The position numbers and the translations under genes were made by a program. The notes under the pieces are model-generated. The model saw only the letters and a list, made by a program, of their open reading frames with translations, was not told the DNA's origin and searched no databases. This document shows positions 27,140 to 40,500 of a stretch of 64,000 bases of DNA, piece by piece (position 1 is the stretch's first letter; the number at the start of each line of letters is the position of its first letter). The stretch is from Bolinopsis microptera (lineage: Eukaryota; Ctenophora; Tentaculata; Lobata; Bolinopsidae): contig NC_087080.1 in assembly GCF_026151205.1 (NCBI RefSeq), positions 6,738,797-6,802,796 of the forward strand. The letters are read 5' to 3'.

Positions 27140-29171
27140 CCGATGAGGAAACTCCTAGCCTATATTTATAAGTATTCTCTAAATCTATACATATGCTAGG
27201 GAAAGTACAGTAGGTGTTATAATCTATGATACAGTTTATGAACATTACATTGAAAACAAACTTGACACTCTAGATCAAGATTTAAAGTCAACAGACAAAA
27301 TACTATTATATATTGGAAGTCTTGTGGCTAATCTATAAGTTCCCAGTGGACCAAAAATCTTGACTCTGGGATTGCTGAGTTGAAGATCCCATTATGTCTG
27401 AAATGATTAAATATATGTATATGAAAGAAGATTTTCATGTAAAGTTCGGGAGACATCCTTATAAGGACTGCAATTTCTGAACTAACTGTTAGAATGTGGG
27501 CCTTATAAACTGTTTGGTGATTCTGAAGATAGCAAAATACTTTTATTAGTCACTGTCTTCTAATGACCCAAACAAACTTTTGTGCCGATCTTGGGACTAG
27601 AACAAGGGTGGTTATAATATTGTCAGCCAACACTTTAATTGCCTCATGTAACAATGAAACAAGAAATTCAATGAAAGCACCTCATCTGCATCCAATTGGA
27701 AACATTTCCATCGTCTTTAATAAAAATTAAATGACAGTGATGATATTTTAAAATTTTATATTAGAGCAGCATAACAACTTAATAAAATATGCACAAAAAT
27801 AATTCAAGACACATGATCACCTGAAAAGCTCAGGTTAAACTCAGAAAAGATGCAGCAGCAGAGACTTGTCATAAGCACGTTTCAAAAGAAACGTTTTCAG
27901 ATTCATTTTAGGACAGACAGTTAACTCGTTGAATATAATCATGGGATATTGCATCTAGGGTTGCAAATTTCTCCTGGTAGCAAAGTAAAAAAATATGGAC
28001 ATAACACATTTGCTTTCCAACATTTGCTTCCAACTCAAAAGCTGTAATCAATGGATGTTTTGGGTTTCCAGCCGCTTAACTACAATCAAACTTTGTCAGT
28101 CTTTCCGCTTCACCACATTAGTGAAGGAAACGGAGCAAGATACTAGCAAGTTGGGTAACCGTTGTGTTGAATAACAAAACTTAGGCAATTTTATAATTTA
28201 CAAAATGAAAATCCCAACATTTTGGAAGAGCAAACATTTTTCATAGGCTTGCCTAGTATAGCTTACATTGGAATTGGCAAGAAAACATGAACAATTTCAA
28301 GAAAACAACAATTATATTTAGTATCAGTTAAAGCAGACAAAAATATATATTATAAATATAACTAGCACAAACTTTAGACCAGATATCTTAGGGGACTTGG
28401 AGTAGCAAAAGAGTGAACGGAAGGTATATATACTTTTAACAAAAATACGTCGAAAAGAATCAAGGATTTTAAACGGATCTGTAAATGATAGTCATTTTTG
28501 GTATGTTTCGGACGAAGTATTAGGAAAGATCGAGGGATTAAATTATGCTACTAATAAAGAGAAGCACAATGAATATCTTGTGTGTAATCCTCATGTTGCT
28601 AAAAAACGATTTATCAACTTATATTGTAGTGGAAAGTATGTAAATTAGATTCATTTTAACTTGGTTGTTTAGGCTAATAGATTAAAGATAATTTTAAAAC
28701 TTTAGTAGATATATTTTTGATGATGTGTGATGATGTTTGTGTCATTATATTTTGATTTGATTAGGGTGATACAGGATTGGAGAGTGCAGACTGCAAAGTT
28801 TACACACCCACCCTTGCCTCCTGAATTCTTGGTTGGATAGACATTTATGCAAACTTGTCCCTTTGTTAAATAAAAGAAGTAGTATTATTTATGTCTGGAG
28901 TTAGCTTCATTCAATAATAACAATATCAATATAACCAATATCAATATCAATATCAGACTAGACTATCGAATAAATATTATTCTCTCCCCAATAAATTTTC
29001 ACAAAAAAATAAATAAGAAATGTTAAGGTTGGATATGTTTTTGATGCTAAATTACTATGTTTATTTTCTTGTTTCAGAAATTATTTAATAAAACAATTAT
29101 TTATTTTTATGGCACAATCAAACAATATCAATAATGTATAAATTAATAAAGGCGTGAGGAGGGTTCAATAA

Positions 29172-30066
29172 GTGCCAAAGGTTGTAGCGCGATGCACTAC
29201 TGGGTCGCGCGCGCATCAAATAATGCTTCTCGCAACCACAGATTGACGTATGCAGATCGGTGAGTTGCGAAGGATTGACATCGTGAATCAATGCCGAAGG
29301 CCACTGCTTGTTTTTGGATTTTACTCGTTTTCGCGCGCCGCTTTCTTCTGAAGGCAATTGCTACGACGTAGCGCGCGCCGGGCCAGACCATTAACAATGG
29401 TTAACCTGTCATTCCGCCTTTACTACTATGATAATAACAATACTTATCTCTATGATTATAAACATAAATATAATAGCCTGAGATCCCCAGCTAAGAAGCT
29501 ACTTTAACCAATAACCATCCACTACGTCAATATTTGACGCGGATGTTACTCCTCTAAATTTCTTCGAAATAGCGCGCCGCCTTCTCATTTCTGCCTTGAA
29601 ATGGCCCGAGGCTTGCTCTAAGCTCTATCCAGAGCCCTTGCAGTGGCGCGCGCCCGCCCCTTTACTTAATTCACGATGTCAATCCTTAACTTCGCATCTC
29701 GCCGATCTGCATGTGGTTGCGAAAAGATGCGCGGTTCACCTAACCATGTGCTTTCGCGCCACTTCGGGCGCGCGCTACTGCAAGCGCAAGGGCTCTGGAT
29801 AGAGCAAGATGCATTACTGGGCCGCATTTAGCCTGTCATTCCGCCGAATCTCTATTTATCTATGTTTATTAACATGATTGACGGATGTTACTCGTCTAAA
29901 TTTCTTCGAAGTAGCGCTCGCCGCTTTCTTCTCAACATGGCAAGTGCTACGAAGTATAGCGCGCGCCGGGCCAGACCATTAACAATGGTCAATGAACATG
30001 GTAGCCTGAGGTCCCCAGATAAAAGATGCGCGGCGCGGCCCAGTAGTGCATAGCGCTACAACGCTT
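29172..30066. mobile_element. GC-rich fold-back element between filamin and DOK genes
   Basis: The outer ends GTTGTAGCGCGATGCACTAC and GTAGTGCATAGCGCTACAAC are inverted. Inside are further inverted segments (CGATGTCAATCCTT at about 29670 against AAGGATTGACATCG at about 29271; CTCTATCCAGAGCCC at about 29630 against GGGCTCTGGATAGAG at about 29790). There are also repeated units such as GCGCGCCGGGCCAGACCATT at 29375 and 29963. GCGCGC is dense, unlike the AT-rich surroundings. A partial copy in reverse lies at about 30370-30470. There is no protein similarity. Confidence 0.55.
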
Positions 30067-30600
30067 TTTACTTGTGAAACAAGCGCGCCCGCAGTGGCGC
30101 GAAAGCACATGGTTAGGTGAATTGGTTTAGCAATAAAACCAAAGTCACGTGATCGATAGGCGCGGCCGCGAGCTGTTGTGTGTCGGAATTAGTAGAAAAA
30201 AAATTTAGAAAATAGATTTATGAGTTATACAGAGTTATGAGTTATACTTATATAGTGCAAGTAAAGTAAAGGGTCGACATCAATAATAATAAATTGTAAA
30301 TCATTTAATCAAATTTTCAAATTTCAGACGCTGCATGACTCTAGACTCAGTGAACCGGCCCATCATCTCATCTGATTACCTGGGGACCTCAGGCTATAAT
30401 GTTCATAGAATAGAGATTCGGCGGAATGACATGCTGAGCGCGGCCCAGTAACTCATCTGACCGGCGCGGCGGAGGGGGTGGATTTGACACACGTTGCATT
30501 CCCCGTTTTGCACGCGGAGCTGGCAACGTGTGTGGCAAGGGTACATTGTATAGTACATGTGAAGTTGAACAGTGAAGCAGTACAATTACTGACAACTACA
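29172..30600. other. filamin-DOK intergenic repeat region
   Basis: The 4.4 kb between the DOK-like start (27139) and the filamin stop (31563) holds the fold-back element, a reversed partial copy to about 30470, and AT-rich sequence. No exon or RNA gene was recognised. Any promoter of the DOK-like gene should lie at the left side of this stretch. Confidence 0.5.
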
Positions 30601-31562
30601 AAAAAAAATTGAACAAGTTTTTAAAAACCATAATACAATATCTTCATCTAAATGTAATTCACAATAAACTTTTGAGTTACTCAAAAATTAAAAGACAGTA
30701 AACGAAGTTAAATAATCTGACAGTGAAAAATTTCACGACTAATTATCAACAAGATTGAGAATATTCTTACTCTTAGTGCTTAGCAATAAAGTGCAGGAGA
30801 TAGTGATCTAATATAAAGAAAGACACAAGAGAAATAAACGCCCAAAAAGGCATTATTTTCATCAATATAACTATGATTAGATTGTTAATAAAGCGTAGAA
30901 TTTAAAATGTGCTTCTCTAAACTTTTTTCTCTACAAATTAACCATACTTTCAGATATGCCCATAAAATTCACCCTACATGTTTATACTTTATTGTTTACT
31001 GATCACAAACATTCTGTCCATAATTTATTCACAAATCCGTTATAGCATATAGCAATAAAATTCAAATCAAATATTATTAAAATTTACAGATAACAATACA
31101 TCTCATTACTCAAATTAATTGCGTGTTCGCTCACTTTTCTTAGATGACCCCAATCGTCACGTCATATCAGCAAAGAGGTTGGCTCTTTGTCCAGAATTTC
31201 AGTGCGTATATTCGATGATTATACTCATTTTGAAGACATGCTCACGCTCAATGCTCTGTGCTCACGACTGTCATGTTTTAATAAGAACCATTAAGAGATC
31301 AATCTCGGAGATATTTATATTTCCGGTAGACGAAACCTCCTCTACACTCTATCATATTTTCTGTGCCAGATATTTTCTGTAGCAGAAATATCAGATACAA
31401 CAGATTCAGGATTGTAAAAGAATAGACAACAGCTACAATAGATGGTCAGAGTTGAAAAAGGGGTACTAGACGCTGCCTTGACAGCGAAGTCAAGAATTAA
31501 GTCCTTACAGTACTATGGTACTATTTGTACCGTACACTCAGTAAAGTCTGGTAATCGTAAAC

Positions 31563-34500
31563 TCATCTCGCTACAATGTCTGATCCGTTGTCCGGACGTT
31601 TTCTGACTTGTATCGTGAATGGACTACCCTGAAATCGAAGATAATAAGCAACACATACAATAGAAATAAATTAAGTTAAAGATACAAGACGTAAAAAGAC
31701 GAGAAATCAATCCCCAAAATGACATCGCTTCATTAAAAACGGGATTTTTATAATAATTATGCTTCCTTAGCTTAATCACAGAGCAGTGCGAATTCATTAC
31801 ATCAAAGCAATTAAATAATGTTATCGTTGGTGAGCCGACGGTGATGTCAAACAGTGATCACGTGACTCATAAACGCGCGTACAAATTCATTAGCTCGATT
31901 ATAATTGATATAAAAGCCACTCATATCTATTCGGTGTGTCATTCATTTGATAAACGCGAAGTTTACCTTGATATGCTCGTCCTCCCACTTGATGTTGATA
32001 GTGTACTTTCCAGCTACTTCTGGGTTGTATCTACAGTTGACGGTCCGTTCTGCGCCCTTCCACATGTCTACTCGAAATTTGTCTTTAGGTCCGTTTACTC
32101 GCACACCTGTAATAGAGAAGGTCATAATTTTCCGCTTTCAATCTCGTACAGATTAGATAAAGAATTCACAGGCCCTAGTTCAGCAGCACTGCACAGTGAC
32201 CTGAAAATAACGTCTGTCTAAATAAAACTCAACTATAAAATGTTATACTTACTTAGTGTACCATGTCCAGCGTCTCTGGTGAAGACTTGGAAATCGCCCT
32301 GATCACCCACAAAACTGTCCATCAAGCCCGGACCCTCTGCCCATATCGCTTCCGGGTTACACACACGCACTTTAAAGGGAGAGTTTGGAATGTGGGATCC
32401 GTTGAAGTAAACGTTCACTAAGTACCTGAGATTATCATTCGTTATCAGCAGCGAAGTACATTCTCAGGAATGTATACACATAATACATATTATACAGACG
32501 TCAGACATAAACAAATAATTTATTTTGAATTGTAGTTGACGAAGTGAGAGTCTCCACTCAGTGTGTTAAAACATAATTCTTTGTCGACGTTTCGGCTACA
32601 TGCCTTTGTCATAGACAGGACGTATTGATAACTTACATAGCTGCAAAGTTACAATGTTAAAATAATCTATTAATATTACGAAATATTACAACAACAAATA
32701 ACATCTTGAAACCCATACAATGAACAATACAAGTGATAACGCGAATCAACCACGTACTCATTACATAGAATCCACATACCCCAAATACAACCGGAAAAAA
32801 TCGCGAAACAACGATCACAAATTTTTTCAAAAGAAACATATATAACGGCTAAAAGAATCCACACCGCATCAAGCCGTGAACAACCTCATAGAACTACAAA
32901 CATTTTACCAAGATAGCTCCTTCATAAAACTGAGTAATCAAAAATGATTTAGGTTAATAAGTTCAATATTACATTAACTTCCAACAAAGTGACAGCAAAT
33001 GCTACCAGTGCGATAAATCCTGCATGATCAAAAACATTTGCTACCAATTAATATGCCAGATATGTAATAAGTCCTACATTGGGGAAACTGGTAGGTTTAA
33101 AAGAAGTAGAGCCTGGGAACATTACAAATCAGTAAGGGATGGCAACAAATCTACGGCCATGGGAAAGCACTACCTAAAGGAGCATGCAGACATTTCAATG
33201 CCAAACATACCGTTTCGGTTTATAGTTCGCAATAGATGCAAAGATTATGTGGACCGTCAATTGTGGCAGTCGGTTCTAATAAAACGTGAAAACCCAGAAA
33301 TAAACACTCAATTATCTGAGTCCGTAAATGAAGGTGATTGGATAAAATATACTCGGAAGTTAATGTAATATTGAACTTATTAACCTAAATAATTTTTGAT
33401 TACTCAGTTTTATGAAGGAGCTATCTTGGTAAAATGTTTGTAGTACTATGAGGTTGTTCACGGCTTGATGCGGTGTGGATTCTTTTAGCCGTTATATATG
33501 TTTCTTTTGAAAAAATTTGTGATCGTTGTTTCGCAATTTTGCCGGTTGTATTTGGGGTATGTGGATTCTATGTAATGAGTACGTGGTTGATTCGCGTTAT
33601 CACTTGTATTGTTCATTGTATGGGTTTCAAGATGTTATTTGTTGTTCTAATATTTCGTAATATTAATAGATTATTTTAACATTGTTACTTTGCAGCTATA
33701 TAAGTTATCAATACGTCCTGTCTATGACAAAGGCATGTAGCCGAAACGTCGACAAAGAATTATGTTTTAACACACTGAGTGGAGACTCTCACTTCGTCAA
33801 CTACAATTCAAAATAAATGATTGACCCACTCATAAGAGCAAAAAAAGATTACCAATAAACAAATAATGTTGAGGATAGCTCTTAGAATAAACTAGAGTTC
33901 AATAAAGCCTGCACTATTGATAGCTACATAACTCTCTGAACCATCTCCATCCTTTAACCGCAATAACATTGCCGCAATAGCATTGCCGCAATATACTATT
34001 ATTTGATTATTGTGTAAACTGTGTCCATCTACAAATACATAGATATATTTTCTGTGAAAGTATGACAAAGCGACCCGAACTCTTTAACCGTCATGTGCTA
34101 GCAACCTATCAATATATCACATTAAAAGTTGACCTTTTACAGCGTGACATGTCAAAACACTTGTCACGTTTTGTTCGTGTCTAGTCGTCTAATATTAATA
34201 TCAGATTTGCAAATTCGCTTCCCTCAATCATCTGTAGATCCGCAGTGAGTTTTATAGTGTACCAGTTACGTCAATATTTAATGGTTAATTTGAACATTTG
34301 CAATATAATACGCTGTTACGCAGATCATTGGGAACTAATCAGAGGATAATACGCACCCTCACTGTTTGTTTTTGGATGAAAGCATCACTCTTAACGATTT
34401 GAGCAGTGAGGTTGAAACAAAGTTCGTATCCAAGACACACATTATATCATACACTGTGGTTGAGAGTATTGAAGATCGCGACTACAGTGCATAGGAGAAA

Positions 34501-37500
34501 TAAAATGTTCAACTTGTTATATATATAGATATACTATACGCTATGCGACTCCTAAACAGTGCTCCGCTAAATTACATACGTTATCAGAAATGCACTGTTT
34601 TGTATTACGGAGCGTGTAATAGATACCGTACAGCTAGAATCTGAAACAGCATCACGAATCACGTAATGCTGTCTGAGGTACCAGTTGTATGTGCTGCAGT
34701 ATGTGACCTATCTGGTAGGTTTTCTATAATCTGAGATTGAAAAGGGTGTATATTTCTATAGGTTGGATAAAATTCATTTATATTATAAAATTTGTTGGAG
34801 AAACCACTGTTATTTACGTGGATTAATAAAAACTTTGTAAAAGAAGATAGAGTTTATTGCAGAAGATGATTAAGGTCCTTAAGAGTATTAATCTTATCAC
34901 ACCTATGCGGGGTAAAGCAACAGTTACATTGCTTTTCAGAAAACTAATCCTCAGGGTGCTTTCTGCTCCGATTAGAGTGACCCACCTTTAACATAATATC
35001 ATCATGATGAATAATGAATATTGTGAACTCGTATTTTATCATAAATCGTCAAGATCAATATTTTCAATACTATCTAAATGGCTGCCAGACTTTGGGGCCG
35101 GAGTGTTATGATCTACCATATACGTCATCAAGTAATTAACATGCAAGCTTGAAGCTTGTGGTGCATAATTAGTGATGTGATCCATGGATTGGATATAATT
35201 GACCTAGAAATGGGCTAGATCTGGGGTAGAGTTCATATGACAACTCTGTACATAGAAGCTACAAATTAAGAAATGAACATATTGTTTTAAATTGAGACAA
35301 TGTATTGGCTGGCTATAAAATGTTAAATCGATTAATAATATAATACTTCAGAATACAACAAATTACTCAATATTATTACCAAAGTATTTCGCAACAGCGA
35401 ACAAGTACTCAATATTTGTTGGGTATGTCGTGTAGAAGGAACAAAGGTCGTACAGAATACTGCTGGAAATCCTCTTCTTTTTGGAAGGAGTCTTTCCAAC
35501 AGCAAGCCGATCCAGATGATAATCTGTAACAACCTGTTGCTCCTTGATAGCACGAAAATATTCTTGAACAGAGGGCTTTGGGCGATTCACTCGGGTTTTG
35601 AAACCTCTGTGAAACCCCTCGACCATGTTAGAGGTCCGAGGGAACTCCGGATCCTGAAGAATACTGGCGAAATGATTCCAGAACTCTAAAGGATATGTGG
35701 GAGGAACCCTCACCTCACTGTCTACAATGGCTGACCCTAAGTAGGTTTTCTCGAAATAATTCACTACAACCATCAACTCAGGATAGTTAGATTGGATGTA
35801 GAAAGTTATTTCAAAGAAAGCCTCCTCAACATCAGCTACTGGGACAAAAGCTAAAAAAGCAACCAGCCTTGCGGCTCTCTCAGCTGGGAGGACGAACGAA
35901 TTCAAGAGAAGTCTTCGACTCGGTATGTTGGGCAGATCCGGAGGCAGAAGGGATTCCATATTAGGTAGCCTGGTAGCGTCTGGTTTACTTGGAGAAGGTA
36001 GGCATAACTGTTGATAGAATGCGATACTACTACCTTCTATCGCCCAATATTTATACCTAGAACACTAGATCGGCTCACTCCCCTTGCATGCCTTTGACAC
36101 GTACGTCTCACATCCTTGATACGAGAACCCCCCCTTTAGCAAGAGCTCCCGTCCCTTATGTGATCTACGAGTCGAGCAGTCAGATCATGTTTACTTCTTA
36201 ATGTACAGCTATGATTTACAGAATTGACATGTGAACTCTACCCCAGATCTAGCCCATTTCTATGTCAATTAAATTCAATCCATGGATCACATCACTAATT
36301 ATACGTCACTAATTGAGGACGTGATCTGACCCCTCTTTGGGGGCCGGATCAGTTTCCGGTCCCAAAGTCTCCCAGTGATCTAAATAGGGTTGGTCTTGAT
36401 GGTGCACACATTATGTGAGCTATTCTAAATTCTAGATGCCATTATTCAGAGGTGTGTCCTCCTCCTCTTTCTGTCACCAAGTGAAGTTTAACGCCTTATC
36501 CGGTACCCAATAGTCAATATCTTGAATAACCACACCAAAAATATAGGGGTGGGCCTCAAAAGTCTACCCTTCCTTATCTCTTAAATTGTAACAGCTCGCT
36601 GAGATCTCACTAATTATTTTATTTCAGAATGGAAAAGCGCCATAACTTACGTTCTGATTAATATTTTTGCTTCAAATTTTTAGAGAATGTCAATCATAAT
36701 TAGACACAACTTCTTGTTAAGTTTTGTGTGAGTCTGAGCTTGTCTGACAAAGTTAGCTCCTGAGCGTGCTAGCTTAAATTTCTCACCCAGAACTGTTTAC
36801 ATTGGTTAATAGAAACCACCAAAAAAAATCCTGGGTAACAAAAATAAAAAACCACCGATTTATTTATGTTTTACCAATTCTATTCACCATGATCCATCGC
36901 ACATTCCATGTGAGAAGAACGATATAAACAAGCAGGAAGGATCATCTGTGATAGTACTTATCAGTTAAAATATAGAGAGAATGGAATGTTCGATGGATCA
37001 TGGTGAATAGAATTGGTAAAACGTGAATAAATCGCTGGTTTTTTGATTTTTTTACCCAGGATTTTTTTTTGTGGTTTCTATTAACCAATGTAAACAGTTC
37101 TGGGTGAGAAATTCAAGCTAGCTCGCTCAGGGGCTAAATTGGTCAAATAAGCTCAGTGAAGCTCGCAATCACACAAAACTTGCCACACAGGTTTAGCTAC
37201 TTGTTATTATCATTCTGTGAAATTTAGAAGCAAAAATATTTATCAGAACATAAGTTATGCCACTTTTTGTTTTACAAATAATTAGTGAGATCTCAGCGAG
37301 CTGTTACAATTTTAAGAGATAAGGATGGGTAGACTTTTGAGGCCCACCCTGTATAAATAATAGTAGTTAGTGTTAGTAAAAAAAGCCAGCACTCATGACC
37401 CACCTGCCACCCCTAGAAGTAAGAAGTTTCAGTGTAAATGTTCTGTTTCTGTTGGCTATTATCTCCACGGGGACCGCGTCTCCCTTAGGTCCGATAGCTA

Positions 37501-40500
37501 CAGCCGCCAGTTGTCCGTCTCCAGCCTCCTGTGTGTCAACATCTAACTCTATACTCTCCCCTGCTCTGTGTACCGTGTCTATCTGCAACATCCTGAAATA
37601 TAGGTTTTTAAAATTTCTGTTTATCCAAGATAATTAAAAAACTCTCATTATTTGTTTTGGTTTCATTGTTTTTTGTTAATATTGCTGCTTCGTTATTACA
37701 AAATATGTGGTCGTTTACGGAATTTGCAAGTTTGCTGAACGAATGAGTATGTGGAGTGGACTTTTCCAAAAACCAGGGCGTTTCAACGTGGACAGAGTGG
37801 GGAGTAGTTTGGAAAAGAAAACTGTGACGGCTTACAAATCACCAACGTTTCTTATTCATTATTCATCAATAAATCATTTGCTGATCATTGATTACATCAC
37901 AGTGCACGGCTTAATTATAAGCTTATGTACATAACAGTATAACAATCAAGACTTACTTAGTATAGTGACTCACACGACCATCCTAAAATTGAGTCATGCA
38001 TGCAAATTCTGCCAGCAAAATAAGTGGGCGGCGCGAAATGCGCGTCTTTTTAAACTCACACAAAGCGCACTGTGACACACTATCAACACAAATTGTTTTT
38101 GCGCCCGCGGAGAACCAACTTTGATCTTAGGACAGGAAAAAAAGGACACCATGTGAAACCGGATATTCCTGCACCATGTGGCATTTGGTGAATTAACCAT
38201 TCCCTGAAATTCCATTGTTATGAAGCTTAACTTCTCACTCCAGGGCAACAGAAGTGGAAAGTGTACACTATGGAATGGTTCGTACTTCGTTAGGAAGTTG
38301 AAGTTCACCGCGAGAATTGTTCATCTCCAGGTGTAGGCGATAATTAACATCTTGAAGAGTTTGTCATGATGACAAGAGGTGTTTTAAACCAAATCGAATT
38401 ATTGCCGACTGATTTATCAGTCTGAACTAATTATCATTATTGTTCAGCCTGTTCGGCAGGCCGCCACATTATTGAAATCTTCACAAATTTGATATTCTGA
38501 AATTTATAAGAATGAATCTTTTCAAATAATAATAGTGTTCCTTTTTGCGGCACCTTATATTGTTTTTGTTTATAACAACATTTACATTTTGATTCTATTT
38601 TGGTAAAGTGCGTGGGAAGATGTTATGCTGACACAATATCATGTATGCAATATGTTTACAATCTGTTTACATCATTTTGTGATGACACGACAGACAAAAG
38701 ATACAGGGTGGCCCAGAAGTAACTGCACACACGCAACCTTTCATAAATAACGTAATGGCCGAACAGGCCATTGATTGAGTGAAGAGATCGCTGAATAAGT
38801 GCTGAGAACAAGTATCCGCCAGATTTTAAAATGGTCATACTACTAAGCTAAATTGTGAACAATCAACTTATTTTATGACGACAATGCATGAGTGGCGTGC
38901 CACACCCACTGTAATCCATGAAAACTTACGAAACTTTCAGGAAAGTCTAAGTTTGAGCCATGTCTACAATCTCTTAAATTTGTGTGCAATTATGACACGA
39001 ATTACGTGAGTTATTAAAGGGTTGCACGTCGGGCAGAAATCCAACAAACAAACACCAAATAAATCAGAGTACACAACACAAAACAAAGTCTTGACTAATA
39101 CAGATCTAATAAACAGGTGCACAATACAGGGTGTCACTTTGCAACTTCATAACATATGTTATTATATACGTGTCTTGGTAACTGGTGGATTTGTTACAAG
39201 AGTACGCACTGAGGGAGCGGATTGTATCGAATTATTGAACACTTGGTGGATACCCGTCATACTGACAGACTGACCATTCTAAGAGTGCAGATTTTCTGAT
39301 TCTTTTAACAGAGTGGGGGTTTTTCGTGAAAATTTTGTCGAAATAGGCTTTATAGTTGTTTCAGATAAAGGGAATGATAATAGCTTAATAGGTATTAGCT
39401 GCTTTTTGTCCCATGGAAACATATTATTCCTAGCTGAAGTTCACACTGGCCAGAGGTCAACACTTGTGTGTAAAGGTGTAATTGTTGTATCATAATTAGG
39501 CTAAATATTAATTAGGCTAATTAGGCCCAGTCCAAAGTCTCATCAGAAGCTGAGAGGAATTGGCAAAGCCCCCTCCCCAACCCCAAACCAGACAGTCTGT
39601 GCTTAGCAGATAAATTGCTTAACTGACCAGACTAGAAAGTATGAAAGGTATAAGATCATTCGTTGTCACGTGCACATGATCCTAGACATCGTTAGAATAC
39701 AAACGACATATAGTCACATACACGTCATAGAAAGGGGCAACGTCTAAAAAGTGTGTTTTTTAGATAATCAAGAAAAAAAGATTTCGGAATAAATAGTTAC
39801 ACTAACAATTAAAAGTACTGGAATTATGTTTTTTGATAGATTTGGGTTCAGAGATGAAACATGGATCAAAACATGTCAATAAAATTTGTCAAGTTTTAAT
39901 TGCATTTTACAAGAGCGCAACTTTCATTTTAACTTTACGATTAGCGTATGATATATTGTGCTGAAGGTAGAAATATAATGAGTTATTTGCTAAATTGTTT
40001 GCCACACTGTTTAACTTGTGAATTATTATACACAAGTTAAACAATGTGGCAAACAGCTGTCAGGTAAAATAATCGATTTACCCAACATCAGCTGAGTTTG
40101 GGTCAACTGTCAAATAACGCTATTTTTAGCGATATTTGATTGCAATTTAAGGGAAGATGCTTTTCCCAAAACCAAACATCGGATAGAGTGGACCGTGGGT
40201 TGTGTCTCCTGAATTGTAATAAATAACACCGATAATGAAATCGATTGCGTGCTTTTTGAGAGATCAATTTTATCCTAAGTGTCATTTGGGGATGGTCTTT
40301 ATAGCCTGCAGTTGAACCGTTGAGTAAGCATCCTATAATTTGATTACTTTTAATTAGCACTGCTGTTGTAGATTTTGTCAGTCACACTTGTTTTTATACT
40401 TTGATCGTGTTGAAACTTCTTGTCGATCGTATTTCCGGTTTAATCGGCATACAAACAGACGGACATACGAAAACACTACACAAACACCTTGAAGAACACC

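Larger units (their letters stand above)
31563..37592 (-). other. filamin Ig repeats 3 and 4 and C-terminus
   Basis: Repeat 3 uses exon 37592-37404 (ESIELDVDTQEAGDGQL) and the start of 32425-32253 (YLVNVYFNGSHIPNSPF). Repeat 4 uses the rest of that exon (DFQVFTRDAGHGTLS), 32106-31967 (GKYTINIKWEDEHIK) and 31628-31563 (GSPFTIQVRKRPD). The protein stops 14 residues after the last SPF strand. The 5-kb intron between the first two exons is filled with three mobile-element remnants. Confidence 0.82.

Noticed and set aside
37994-38308. 104-codon minus-strand frame
   Set aside because: No domain and unusual composition; probably part of an unidentified repeat in the filamin intron.
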